Assembly: GCA_019636285.1 (NCBI GenBank)
Contig: JAHBXV010000005.1
Location: 140,218 to 204,217, forward strand
Direction: 5' to 3'
Source of the DNA: Planctomycetaceae bacterium
GTDB lineage: Bacteria; Planctomycetota; Planctomycetia; Planctomycetales; Planctomycetaceae
Length of the DNA: 64,000 nt
Part shown: positions 9,177 through 17,796 of the stretch, piece by piece
How the letters are laid out: each line of letters begins with the position of its first letter
How positions within the stretch are numbered: position 1 is the first letter of the stretch
Position numbers and translations under genes: made by a program
The notes under the pieces: generated by a model
Databases searched by the model: none
Seen by the model: the letters and a program-made list of their open reading frames with translations, nothing else
What the model was told of the DNA's origin: nothing

Positions 9177-11708
9177 TCATGTTCCCGGCGTCGCCACCGG
9201 CTGATCGGCCAGACGCAGTCGATCAAGCGGACTGAGCGGTCGACCGTCGGGACCAAATTGCAGTTCGCCCTTCGGAACCACGGTCACCGCGGCTCCGCGC
9301 CCTAGCAGATAGGCAACCGGACGGCCGGAGACGTCACCCGCCAGGCGACAGACCACCGTGGTCGTTCGTCCCGGCGGAACATCAGCCTCCGCTCGCAACC
9401 GGAACTGGATCGACGCGAATGGTCCGTCAATTTCCACGGCATCGGCGACCACGCGGCTCGGTAAGCCTTCGAGGGTGGCCGTCAGTCGTTGGGGGAGCGG
9501 CCCGGAAGTCGTCACCGGAATGTTGACGACCATCGTTCCTCCGGCTTCGAGATAGACTTCGCCGATCTCGCCAGCCACTGGAGCCTTCGCGATCGTCAGC
9601 GGCACGATCTCGGTCGCCACGGGCGCGCTGCTCATCTGTCGGCGCGAACCGCGACCTCGAAAGGACGGAACTCCCGCGGCGGCTCCGCTGTTGGGGTCAC
9701 TCGCCGGCCTCAGCCCCGGCCGACCGACCGCAACAAGCGGCCACTCTCGCGCCGCGGCCTGAGGATGTGCCCGCACCACGAACGTGGTTGAATCGGCATT
9801 GTGCGGAATCGTGACCTTCTCGGGACCATCGGTCCACGGCGGCAAATGCGGAAACGTGACGTCGATCGGGCGATCGAAACCGTCCTGACGAGTCGCCCGA
9901 ACCGTGAGCGTCAGTTCGCCATCGATGGGCAATTCGCAATGGGGGACATCGAGATCAATCTGATAGGGAACGTCATCCACAACGGCCACGGCCAGTCGCT
10001 CGACCGTCGTTCCCAGGTACAACTGGTCCGCGCTCCCGGCGACCAGATCGACCGGTTGCTGAAATCCGCCAGTCACGGTGGTCGAACCGGCAGTCCCATG
10101 AGCGATGACCGGGAAAAGACCACCGCCAATCGCCGCCGTTGACCCCGCTTCAAAGAGAACCGGAACGAGGTATCCGTCCTCGGGGACCGGATTGACAACG
10201 GTTGTCACCGCGCCGGGCAATTCGGGAAAGACGATCTCCGCGGGCCCTGTCCAATCGCCACGACGAACAGCCACGAATGCCACGGATCGATTGCCGCGCG
10301 GGACAACAATCGTCTGGCCAACCTGGGTCAGGCGATCCGGTCGCGGCAGGAACGTGGCGATTTCAGGCCGCTTGAGCTGACCCTCGACGCGATAGAGGGC
10401 GTCCGCACCGCCGATGCCCCGTTTGTCTTCAACCTGAAGGAGATACTCGCCGGTGGCAGGACACGTCCACCGCAAGATGCTGTCGAGCGCCGCCGCGTCA
10501 TCGTTTCTTGCCAGCGCCTGCCCGCCGGTCGTGAGAACGGTGACGATCGAGTCGACCGGTGAGCCAAGCCGGGCTGTCCACGATTCGAACTCGACGACAT
10601 CCCCCTCTTCCGCGATGAACCGGAACTGGTCCACATCGCCTGGGGCTTCGAGAATTCCGTTGAACGCGATTGGCAGGCGAACGGCGTTTGCCGGGATTTC
10701 GCCCGTCTGGCGATTCTCGACCACATTGCCGAATGAAACGATGCGAAATGGCTGAGCGGTCGGGGCCGCCACCCCGTTACGACTCGGAAACAGTCCCGTT
10801 CGCGCGAGTTCGTCCGTCACCGAAATCCGGGACGTCCAGACCTCGCCATCGGTTTCCTGAAAGGCGACTTCCAGCAGCTCTCCGAGCGGACCGCCAGACG
10901 GAAAGACCGATTGCGGCCGGGGGAAGGAACCCAGGTGGATGACGTATTGGCTTTCGCTCGTCCCCTCGCCATCCGACGAGGCGACTTCGATCACGTATTC
11001 GCCATCGAGTTCCGCGATCAACGAGACAAAAGGATCCTGACCAAAGAGCAGCGTGTCATCGACGCTCGCGACGATCGCGCCGTTCGGATCGCGAACTCGC
11101 AGGACGGTATCGAGCAGGCCCTGCCCCAACCGAAGCGCTTCAACTTCCACGGACAGTCGCTCGCCGGCTTTGCGAGACAATCGATAGCAATCGACGTCGA
11201 GACCAGGCAGCGTTCCAAGATAACTGGCAGGTTCGTCAACAAGTGGGCCGGTTACTGGCTCGTTATTCGGTTCGGCTTCTGCCCGAACAGGAGTCGCCGC
11301 CATCCGCAGGATCTTCAGTTCCGAAAGTCCGGTGCGGGACCGCAGACGAAACGGCTGATCGCCACGAGGACAATCGGCGGCGGCTTCCAGACGAATGACA
11401 AGCCCGTCATCCTCTGTCGCTTTGAATTCGACCGCCTTCAACCCCGCCCGGTAGAACAGCACCTCTTCTACATCGGCGAGACCGGAGCCCACGATCTGGA
11501 TTTCGAACGTGGTGCCAACTTGGCCGGCGGCCGGCGTGATCCGTTCTATCGTGGGAGCCGCCAACAAGGCCGTTCCTGACAGGAGCATCACCAGGGCTGG
11601 AAACCAAACCGTCAAGAAACGGGGAGTGTGCTGCAACGTCATCGAACAGGCTTTCCGATTCGCCATCGACTGAGTTGGCGACTCCGTTCGCGGGGCCGCG
11701 CGCTTCAT
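9177..11708 (-). CDS. IPT/TIG and PPC domain exported protein
   Basis: 843 residues from the longest start; internal methionines at residues 15 or 23 would give a more normal signal peptide (MTLQHTPRFLTVWFPALVM). The mature part begins with an IPT/TIG fold (IERITPAAGQVGTTFEIQI). A pre-peptidase C-terminal (PPC) domain follows near 145-250 (AEPNNEP, then VDCYRLSRKAGERLSVEVEA), and a second PPC-like domain lies near 335-420 (APGDVDQFRFIAEEGDVVEF). The C-terminal half is beta-rich without a recognised domain. Such proteins are probably carbohydrate- or surface-binding; no catalytic residues are seen. It lies 36 bases after the DUF1501 gene and upstream of the DUF1549/DUF1553 gene. Confidence 0.88.
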   Translation of the reverse strand: MKRAAPRTESPTQSMANRKACSMTLQHTPRFLTVWFPALVMLLSGTALLAAPTIERITPAAGQVGTTFEIQIVGSGLADVEEVLFYRAGLKAVEFKATEDDGLVIRLEAAADCPRGDQPFRLRSRTGLSELKILRMAATPVRAEAEPNNEPVTGPLVDEPASYLGTLPGLDVDCYRLSRKAGERLSVEVEALRLGQGLLDTVLRVRDPNGAIVASVDDTLLFGQDPFVSLIAELDGEYVIEVASSDGEGTSESQYVIHLGSFPRPQSVFPSGGPLGELLEVAFQETDGEVWTSRISVTDELARTGLFPSRNGVAAPTAQPFRIVSFGNVVENRQTGEIPANAVRLPIAFNGILEAPGDVDQFRFIAEEGDVVEFESWTARLGSPVDSIVTVLTTGGQALARNDDAAALDSILRWTCPATGEYLLQVEDKRGIGGADALYRVEGQLKRPEIATFLPRPDRLTQVGQTIVVPRGNRSVAFVAVRRGDWTGPAEIVFPELPGAVTTVVNPVPEDGYLVPVLFEAGSTAAIGGGLFPVIAHGTAGSTTVTGGFQQPVDLVAGSADQLYLGTTVERLAVAVVDDVPYQIDLDVPHCELPIDGELTLTVRATRQDGFDRPIDVTFPHLPPWTDGPEKVTIPHNADSTTFVVRAHPQAAAREWPLVAVGRPGLRPASDPNSGAAAGVPSFRGRGSRRQMSSAPVATEIVPLTIAKAPVAGEIGEVYLEAGGTMVVNIPVTTSGPLPQRLTATLEGLPSRVVADAVEIDGPFASIQFRLRAEADVPPGRTTTVVCRLAGDVSGRPVAYLLGRGAAVTVVPKGELQFGPDGRPLSPLDRLRLADQPVATPGT

Positions 11709-11744
11709 CCCGAGCGCGCTGATTCACTTCGACGAGCAACGAGA

Positions 11745-13112
11745 CTAGGCCAGGAGCCCATCAACCAGATTTCCGTTCATGACGATCTGCTGCGGACGGT
11801 CGCCGGGAGACATCAGGTCTTTCCGGGCATCGATTCCCAACAGGTGATAGACCGTGTGGTTGTAGTCCTCGACTGACAGCGGACTGTCGGCTGGTTCCGC
11901 GGCCAGGGCATCGGACGAACCGTAAATCTGCCCGCGACGGACGCCGCCGCCTGCCAGAACAATGCTGAAGACGCGCGGCCAGTGGTCGCGTCCGCCGCCC
12001 GCGTTGATCTTTGGCGTCCGTCCGAACTCACTGGTGACCAGCACCAGCGTCGAATCGAGCATCCCGCGTTGTTCAAGATCGCGGATGAGGCCCGCGAAGC
12101 CCCGGTCGAAGTCCGGAAGCTGGACTTCGATGCCGCGATAATGAAACGCGTGCGTGTCCCAGGCTCCATAAGTCACGGTGACGCACCGCACCCCGGCTTC
12201 GACCAGACGACGCGCCATCAGGAGCCGAGCACCTGCCGAAGGCCGCAGGACCGGCCCCCACGGATTCATGCCGTAGAGTTCCTGCGTCTCGGCCGATTCG
12301 CCTTCCAGTGAGAAGGCGTCGCGAGCTTCCTGCGACGCGAGCAGGTCATACGCGCGGCGATAGAACGAATCCATCGTGTCGATCGAGTCATCTTCGGCGA
12401 GCCCGCGGAAGTGGTCGTCGACGAGATTCTTCCACGACTTGCGACCTTCGAACCGATCCTCGGTGATTCCCTTAGCCATGTTCAGGTCGCGGACCTGGAA
12501 ACCCCGCCGCGAAGGATCCGCACCAATCGAAAACGGCCCGAACGCGTTGCTCAGATAGCCGCTGCCGTGATACTGGCTTCCCTGGTTCGGAACGCAGACA
12601 TACGGGGGCGTCGCCCCGCGCTGACCCAGTTCGTGCGAGACCACGCTGCCGATACTCGGGTAGACCAGTGCCGGGCTGGGGCGATACCCCGTAAACATGC
12701 TGTGCTCGCCCCGCGTATGATCGACCTCGGTGTGCGTCATGCTGCGCACCACGGTCATCTTGTCGGCGATCTTTGAGCACTCGGCCATGTGCGAGCTGAA
12801 GCGAACACCGGGAAGCGAAGTCTGAATCGAGTCGAGAATCGTGCCGCGATACTCGACGGGCGAATCGGGCTTGGGATCGAAACTATCCATGTGGGCGAAG
12901 CCGCCCTGCAGATAAATCTGAATCACCGAACGTGCTTGGGGCTCGATCTTGCCGCCGGTCCGCTCTTCCGCCCGGCTTTGCCCCGCGAGCAAGTCGCCCA
13001 GCGAAATCCCCAGTCCGCCGAGCCAGCCCGCGCGGAGGAACTCGCGCCGAGTCGGTCGGCTGAAGTGGGAAGAATCGGCCAACCATGTCCCCGGAGCCGG
13101 TCGCTTTGTCAT
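11745..13112 (-). CDS. DUF1501 domain protein, Tat-exported
   Basis: 455 residues with a twin-arginine signal (TRREFLRAGWLGGLGISLG near residues 21-40). DUF1501 features are IYLQGGFAHMDSFDPKPDSP, then RRLVEAGVRCVTVTYGAWDTH, and TSEFGRTPKINAGGGRDHWP near residue 375. It resembles the DUF1501 protein encoded at 1847-3205 in plan but differs in many positions, so it is a paralogue and not a recent duplicate. It is followed after 36 bases by the PPC-domain gene and preceded by the DNRLRE gene, forming the promoter-proximal part of the cluster. Confidence 0.93.
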   Translation of the reverse strand: MTKRPAPGTWLADSSHFSRPTRREFLRAGWLGGLGISLGDLLAGQSRAEERTGGKIEPQARSVIQIYLQGGFAHMDSFDPKPDSPVEYRGTILDSIQTSLPGVRFSSHMAECSKIADKMTVVRSMTHTEVDHTRGEHSMFTGYRPSPALVYPSIGSVVSHELGQRGATPPYVCVPNQGSQYHGSGYLSNAFGPFSIGADPSRRGFQVRDLNMAKGITEDRFEGRKSWKNLVDDHFRGLAEDDSIDTMDSFYRRAYDLLASQEARDAFSLEGESAETQELYGMNPWGPVLRPSAGARLLMARRLVEAGVRCVTVTYGAWDTHAFHYRGIEVQLPDFDRGFAGLIRDLEQRGMLDSTLVLVTSEFGRTPKINAGGGRDHWPRVFSIVLAGGGVRRGQIYGSSDALAAEPADSPLSVEDYNHTVYHLLGIDARKDLMSPGDRPQQIVMNGNLVDGLLA

Positions 13113-13205
13113 CGGATCAGTCCTTCGTGGAAACAGAATTCTGTGGACCAGGACACTGAGTATTCACGCGATCCCTCGCCGCGCGAGGATTCGCAACGGA
13201 GATAG

Positions 13206-13937
13206 CTACGGAGAGACCGAAGAGCTTTCCTGACTCGCGACGGCCGTGGCAGCCGGAGCGACAAACTCGACAACCAGACGGGGGCGCTGCTCCGGCTTGT
13301 CGAACTCGCTGGCATAAAAATCCCAGCCATTTCCACCCGTGTTGAGAAACACCCAACCATGATTTGGCGCGCCGCTCGCCCAGGCCTGCACGGTGTCGGT
13401 GACATCGAACGGCACTTCCGAGGCATTCGCGGCAATTTTTCCGAATGTCAGAGCGTCCTTGCGGCGGGACGCCTCGAGATCGTCGGCGGAGACTCCCGAA
13501 ATCAGCGAGTTCCACGTTGGCGCGGGCCCGAATGGAACCAGCATGCGGTGCAGGTTGACCGTGGACCCCTGGTCGAATGCACTGACGTACAATCGCGCGG
13601 ACACGATGCTCGCGCCCGGCGGAATCTGATCGGCACGGCTGCCCAGAATGTCGTCGAACCGCATCAGCACCTGGCTCTCTCCGCCGTCGTTATTCGCGTC
13701 GGAGGTTACCTGGGGATTGGTGTTGAGAATCGTCGTCGGAGCGAGATACCAGATTTCGGCGTCGACCGTCTTCGTGTATCCGTTAACTCCCTGGCAAAAC
13801 GAGACGGTTCGCGTGCGATTCGATTTCGCGGCGACCTCTTCCGCGAAACCCCAGGTCGCGGCGATCTGACAAATCGCGGCCGCGAGGCAGGCAACAAGTG
13901 GTCGACGGACACGCTGGCGAACCATAAATGGCGTCAT
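13206..13937 (-). CDS. DNRLRE domain exported protein
   Basis: 243 residues with a signal peptide ending near residue 32 (ACLAAAICQIAATWGFAEE). The rest matches the DNRLRE/CBM96-like beta-sandwich: VLMRFDDI, then ASIVSARLYVSAFDQG, a central PTWNSL-like segment, FDVTDTVQAWASG, and the closing PRLVVEFVAP. Such domains are found in secreted polysaccharide-associated proteins and may bind carbohydrate. It is the first gene of the minus-strand cluster and lies 93 bases upstream of the DUF1501 gene, so the promoter for the run is probably in the divergent gap to its right. Confidence 0.88.
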   Translation of the reverse strand: MTPFMVRQRVRRPLVACLAAAICQIAATWGFAEEVAAKSNRTRTVSFCQGVNGYTKTVDAEIWYLAPTTILNTNPQVTSDANNDGGESQVLMRFDDILGSRADQIPPGASIVSARLYVSAFDQGSTVNLHRMLVPFGPAPTWNSLISGVSADDLEASRRKDALTFGKIAANASEVPFDVTDTVQAWASGAPNHGWVFLNTGGNGWDFYASEFDKPEQRPRLVVEFVAPAATAVASQESSSVSP

Positions 13938-14243
13938 GACAGCCTCCTCATTTTTTCGGCTGGGAACCGATTCGAGACGGCGGTGACTGTAGAGTCCGAA
14001 TGTTCAACGACCGCGAAGACCACGTGAAAATTCGGCGAAGCCGGTCAATCGCCGCCCCCGCGCGGGAATGCATCTAATTCAGCCGCCGCTGTCCCGTTCG
14101 CCCCTGGCCACTCGTTTTGGACGCCGAATCGTGGCCTTGGCGGTCGGGCTCGGGTACGCTGCTGGATGACCGATTCGTGAAACCGGGTAGGCCAACTAAG
14201 ACTCTTCACCTCTGTTTCCTCATTCACATCCGTGGAGTACCTG
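13938..14243. promoter_or_regulatory. Divergent intergenic region
   Basis: This 306-base gap separates the minus-strand cluster from the plus-strand oxidoreductase gene and must hold promoters for both directions. I see no confident -10/-35 pairs and no gene. On the right edge GGAG at 14234-14237 lies 6 bases before the ATG at 14244 and fixes that start over the in-frame GTG at 14232. Confidence 0.5.
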
Positions 14244-15557
14244 ATGTCGAAGACGAACGCGCGACTTCATCGGCGTGGATTCCTGAAATCCACCTTTTCA
14301 GCGGCTGGTGCCGCCGTCCTCGCACCCACGATCATTCCCGCTTCGGCGCTGGGACTGGGCGGAACCGTTCCTCCGAGTGAACGAGTCACTGTCGGCGGTA
14401 TCGGTATCGGCAATCGCGGCAGCTACGACCTGGGCTGCTTTCTCGAACAGAAGGATGTCCAGTTCACCGCGGTTTGCGATATCAAGGAGGCGCGGCGCAT
14501 CGCCGTCAAGAAGCAGGTCGACTCGCTGTATGGCACGCAGTACTGCTCGATGTATCAAGACTTCCGCGAGTTGCTCGATCGCGACGACATCGACGCGGTC
14601 CTGATCGCCACCGGCCCCAACTGGCACGCGACCGCCGCCATGGCCGCCGCCCGGGCGGGAAAAGACATGTATTGCGAAAAGCCGTGTACGAAGAACATCG
14701 CGCAGAGCCTGATTCTGAAGGACACGATGGCGCGCACGGGCCGCATCTTTCAGGCTGGTACGCAGCGGCGGAATCTCCCCCATTTCGCCTTTGCCTGCGA
14801 ACTGGCACGGACCGGCAAGCTCGGCAAGCTCAAGCGCGTGTACGCACAGCCCCGCGGCATGACCACTCTGATGAGCGGTTGGCAGCCCGCCGAACCCGAG
14901 CCGGAAAAGAATGTTATCGACTGGGAAATGTACCTGGGGCCAGCCGCCTGGCGACCGTATAACGCCAACCTGCTCGATGGCTTCAACTTTGAAAAGGGAG
15001 GCGGCTTCATCGCCGGCGACGTACGAACTCCCAACATCGGCGGCGGCTTGCTCGAGTGGGGCTCCCACTGCGTCGACCTGTGCCAGTGGGCCGTGAACGA
15101 CTGCCCCCCGCCGGTCGAGTACAACCCGCCCAAAGATGGTCAGGTTCTGACCAGGTACGAAAGCGGCATCGAGCTCGTCTTCCGCGACGACGGTTGGATT
15201 CCGCTGGGATCCTGCCCCGTTCGCTTCGAAGGCGAGGACGGCTGGGTCGAAGCCGGTGACAGCGGCAAAATCGTCCTCAGTTCGCCAACGCTCCTGGCGG
15301 GACGCACGGTGGAAGAAATTGGAGGCTACCCGGCCACGTTCCACGTCCGCGACTTCCTTGACTGCGTGAAGACCCGCGCCCAGCCGAAGGGGAATGCCGA
15401 GGCGGCCTGCAATGCTCACATTGTCTGCCACGCCGCGAACATCGCGGTTCTCCTGAACCGCAAGCTCACCTACGACCCGAAAACCAACGAATTCGTGGGC
15501 GACGAAGAAGCCAACCGGCTGCGTTCCGAGGCGCTCCGCGAACCCTGGCGAATCTAA
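14244..15557 (+). CDS. Gfo/Idh/MocA oxidoreductase, Tat-exported
   Basis: 437 residues. A twin-arginine-type signal (HRRGFLKSTFSAAGAAVLAP) precedes a Rossmann fold with GGIGIGNRGS as the NAD(P)-binding glycine loop and YCEKPCTKN as the family EKP motif. The C-terminal half has the mixed alpha/beta substrate domain with GGGLLEWGSHCVDLCQW. Enzymes of this family oxidise or reduce sugars, inositols and related polyols using NAD(P)(H). In Planctomycetes many copies carry Tat signals and are thought to act in the periplasm with a tightly bound cofactor. The substrate cannot be told from sequence. The gene stands alone ahead of the HEAT-repeat gene. Confidence 0.92.
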   Translation: MSKTNARLHRRGFLKSTFSAAGAAVLAPTIIPASALGLGGTVPPSERVTVGGIGIGNRGSYDLGCFLEQKDVQFTAVCDIKEARRIAVKKQVDSLYGTQYCSMYQDFRELLDRDDIDAVLIATGPNWHATAAMAAARAGKDMYCEKPCTKNIAQSLILKDTMARTGRIFQAGTQRRNLPHFAFACELARTGKLGKLKRVYAQPRGMTTLMSGWQPAEPEPEKNVIDWEMYLGPAAWRPYNANLLDGFNFEKGGGFIAGDVRTPNIGGGLLEWGSHCVDLCQWAVNDCPPPVEYNPPKDGQVLTRYESGIELVFRDDGWIPLGSCPVRFEGEDGWVEAGDSGKIVLSSPTLLAGRTVEEIGGYPATFHVRDFLDCVKTRAQPKGNAEAACNAHIVCHAANIAVLLNRKLTYDPKTNEFVGDEEANRLRSEALREPWRI

Positions 15558-15581
15558 TACTTGCTTGCGGCCCGACGAATC

Positions 15582-15677
15582 GTTCGGGTGGCACGCCCTG
15601 AAGGCTTTGCGAAAGGGCGTGGGACTTGTTCGTTCGTCACGCCCTTCGAAGACTCAGGGCGTGTCACCCACCCGAAC
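15582..15677. repeat. Nested inverted-repeat element (about 96 bp)
   Basis: The outer arms GTTCGGGTGG-CACGCCCTGA (15582-15601) and the complementary run TCAGGGCGTGTCACCCACCCGAAC (two adjoining halves, 15654-15677) pair with a short bulge. Inside them AAGGGCGTG (15613-15621) pairs with CACGCCCTT (15638-15646). The result is a two-level cruciform between the oxidoreductase and the HEAT-repeat gene. It looks like a dispersed structured repeat rather than a terminator, as no T-run follows. Confidence 0.65.
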
Positions 15678-15808
15678 AAGAAGTACTGGCAGAGTCAGAG
15701 TACCTGCGGCGCTACGGCCGATGGGCTCTCGAAAACCGCCTCATGCGTTGTCCTCATTTCACCCAATCAATCGACCTCGCTGCGATGAACAGACCGGGAG
15801 CGAAAGCG

Positions 15809-17716
15809 ATGCTAATGGTTCGACATGTTTCACGAGCGGCCAGATTCCTGGCCATCACCTGGCTGGCGACCCTTGTCACCACACAGACAGGATTCTGCCA
15901 GTCCGATCTTCCCACCACCGAGCCAGAACTGCTGGCCATTCTGACCGGAGACGCGCCCCCTGCCCGCAAGGCGTTGGCCTGTAAGGGGCTCGCCATCCAT
16001 GGCTCCCCGGCCGCGGTCGCCGAACTGGCCAAACTGCTGACCGATCCTCAACTCGCCTCGTGGTCGCGAATTGCCTTGGAAGCCATTCCCGGCAAAGAAG
16101 CCGATGAGGCCCTCCGCAAGGCGACAGAATCGCTCGAGGGGAATCTGCTGATCGGCGTCATCAATTCAATCGGTATTCGCCGCGATGTCGGTGCCGTGGA
16201 ACTCCTGACGGCACGCCTGAAGGATCAGAACAGCGAAGTAGCCGACGCGGCTGCCATCGCGCTCGGTCATATTGGCGGCGGCGACGCGGCGAAAGCCCTG
16301 CAAGAATCGCTGGCGTCCGCCGCGCCGTCGCTCCGCAATGCCCTGGCCGAAGGCTGCATTCTGTGCGCGGAGCAATTCCACGCGAACGGGAAGGCCACCG
16401 AAGCCACCGCGCTCTACGACCAGATTCGCGAAGCCGATGTTCCCAAGCAGCGCAAGCTGGAAGGTCTGCGCGGGGCTATTCTGGCTCGCGGCGATGCCGG
16501 CCTTGCTCTGTTGGCCGAAGCGCTGCAGTCTGAAGATAAACGAGTCTTTCAAATGGCACTCGGAACGGCTCGTGAAATTCCTTCGAAAGAAGTCGACAAG
16601 GCCCTGGCGACTGAGTACGGCCGGGCCGCTCCCGAGCGGGCCGCCATTCTGATCGCTGTGATGGCCGATCGACCGGAAACCGCGAATTCGGCCCTCATTC
16701 TCAAGGCGGCGGGACCAGGCCCCAAGCCGGTCCGGCTCGCGGCTCTGGCGGCACTCGGCCGCGTCGGCAACGAGAACAGTCTGTCGACCCTGCTCGACGC
16801 GGGACTCGATGAAGATGCCGAGGTGGTCGCGGCCGCTCAAGCGGCGCTCGGTTCACTTCCCGGAGACGGTATCAATCAGGAGATCGTCAAGCGGCTGTCG
16901 GCGGCCGATGACAATCTGCTCCGATTGCTCCTCGAAACGATTGGCCAGCGGCGGATCGACGCGATTCCCGAGCTCGTCAAAGCGCTCGATCATCCGGAAC
17001 AGCCGGTCCGTGCCGCCGCTCTGATCGCGCTCGGCAACACGGTCACTCCCCAGAGCCTGAACGTCCTCATCGCGCAGGCTGTCGCGCCGAAACTGGCCGA
17101 TGACGGAACGGCCGCCCTCGCAGCCCTGAAGACGGCTGCCGTGCGGATGCCCGATCGCGAGGAGTGCGCCGCCCAACTAGCGGCCGCCCTCAATCGCGGC
17201 GCGCCGGCGGCCAAGGATGCCATTCTGGAGATCCTCAGTGAAATGGGAGGCCCCAAAGCCCTCGAGACGGTCGGCGCGGCCGCCAGCGGCAACGACCCGC
17301 AGTTGCAGGATACCGGCAGCCGTCTGCTGGGTAAGTGGAGCACCCAGGACGCAGCCCCGGTCCTCCTGAACCTCGCGAAGACGTCGCCCAGCGATAAGTA
17401 TCATGTGCGGGCGATCAGGGGTTACATCAGCCTCGCCCGCCGATTCGCCGCCATGCCCGAGCCGCAGCGACTGGAAATCTGCCAGAACGCGCTGGACGTG
17501 GCCAAACATCCTGCCGACAAGAAACTGGTGCTGGATGTCTTGCAGCTTTATCCCACCGTGGCTTCGTTGCAAATGGCCATCCGGGCTCGCGAGATTCCCC
17601 AATTGAAAGACGATGCGACGGCAGCCGCGCTCACCATCGCCGGGAAAATCAAGGGGAACGAAGAACAGGTGAACGAGATTCTCGCCAAAGCCGGACTTGG
17701 CAAGAAGAAGTCGTAA
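15809..17716 (+). CDS. HEAT-repeat exported protein
   Basis: The frame is open from further upstream, but the ATG at 15809 has a GGGAG 8 bases before it and opens directly on a signal peptide (MLMVRHVSRAARFLAITWL), giving 635 residues. The mature protein is a regular series of paired helices typical of HEAT repeats, e.g. DAAAIALGHIGGGDAAKALQ, VRLAALAALGRVGNENSL, VRAAALIALGNTV and KYHVRAIRGYISLARRF. HEAT solenoids bind proteins; nothing here points to a particular partner. It follows the oxidoreductase on the same strand, but a 250-base gap with a cruciform repeat separates them. A strong hairpin lies just after the stop. Confidence 0.9.
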   Translation: MLMVRHVSRAARFLAITWLATLVTTQTGFCQSDLPTTEPELLAILTGDAPPARKALACKGLAIHGSPAAVAELAKLLTDPQLASWSRIALEAIPGKEADEALRKATESLEGNLLIGVINSIGIRRDVGAVELLTARLKDQNSEVADAAAIALGHIGGGDAAKALQESLASAAPSLRNALAEGCILCAEQFHANGKATEATALYDQIREADVPKQRKLEGLRGAILARGDAGLALLAEALQSEDKRVFQMALGTAREIPSKEVDKALATEYGRAAPERAAILIAVMADRPETANSALILKAAGPGPKPVRLAALAALGRVGNENSLSTLLDAGLDEDAEVVAAAQAALGSLPGDGINQEIVKRLSAADDNLLRLLLETIGQRRIDAIPELVKALDHPEQPVRAAALIALGNTVTPQSLNVLIAQAVAPKLADDGTAALAALKTAAVRMPDREECAAQLAAALNRGAPAAKDAILEILSEMGGPKALETVGAAASGNDPQLQDTGSRLLGKWSTQDAAPVLLNLAKTSPSDKYHVRAIRGYISLARRFAAMPEPQRLEICQNALDVAKHPADKKLVLDVLQLYPTVASLQMAIRAREIPQLKDDATAAALTIAGKIKGNEEQVNEILAKAGLGKKKS

Positions 17717-17732
17717 CCTTGAAGCATTTGGC

Positions 17733-17766
17733 CACGGGAACCATCGGCCATCCGATGGTTCCCGTG
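17733..17766. terminator. Strong hairpin between convergent genes
   Basis: A perfect 15-bp stem (CACGGGAACCATCGG at 17733-17747 with CCGATGGTTCCCGTG at 17752-17766) and a 4-base loop lie between the HEAT-repeat stop at 17716 and the stop of the convergent amidohydrolase at 17797. The position suggests a bidirectional terminator; it has no clear T-run on either side, so the mechanism is inferred. Confidence 0.75.
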
Positions 17767-17796
17767 CCTCAGCTTCTCCTGCCGACCCGTTATCGC

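Noticed and set aside
14298..15431. 377-codon minus-strand open frame
   Set aside because: Antisense to a well-supported Gfo/Idh/MocA gene.
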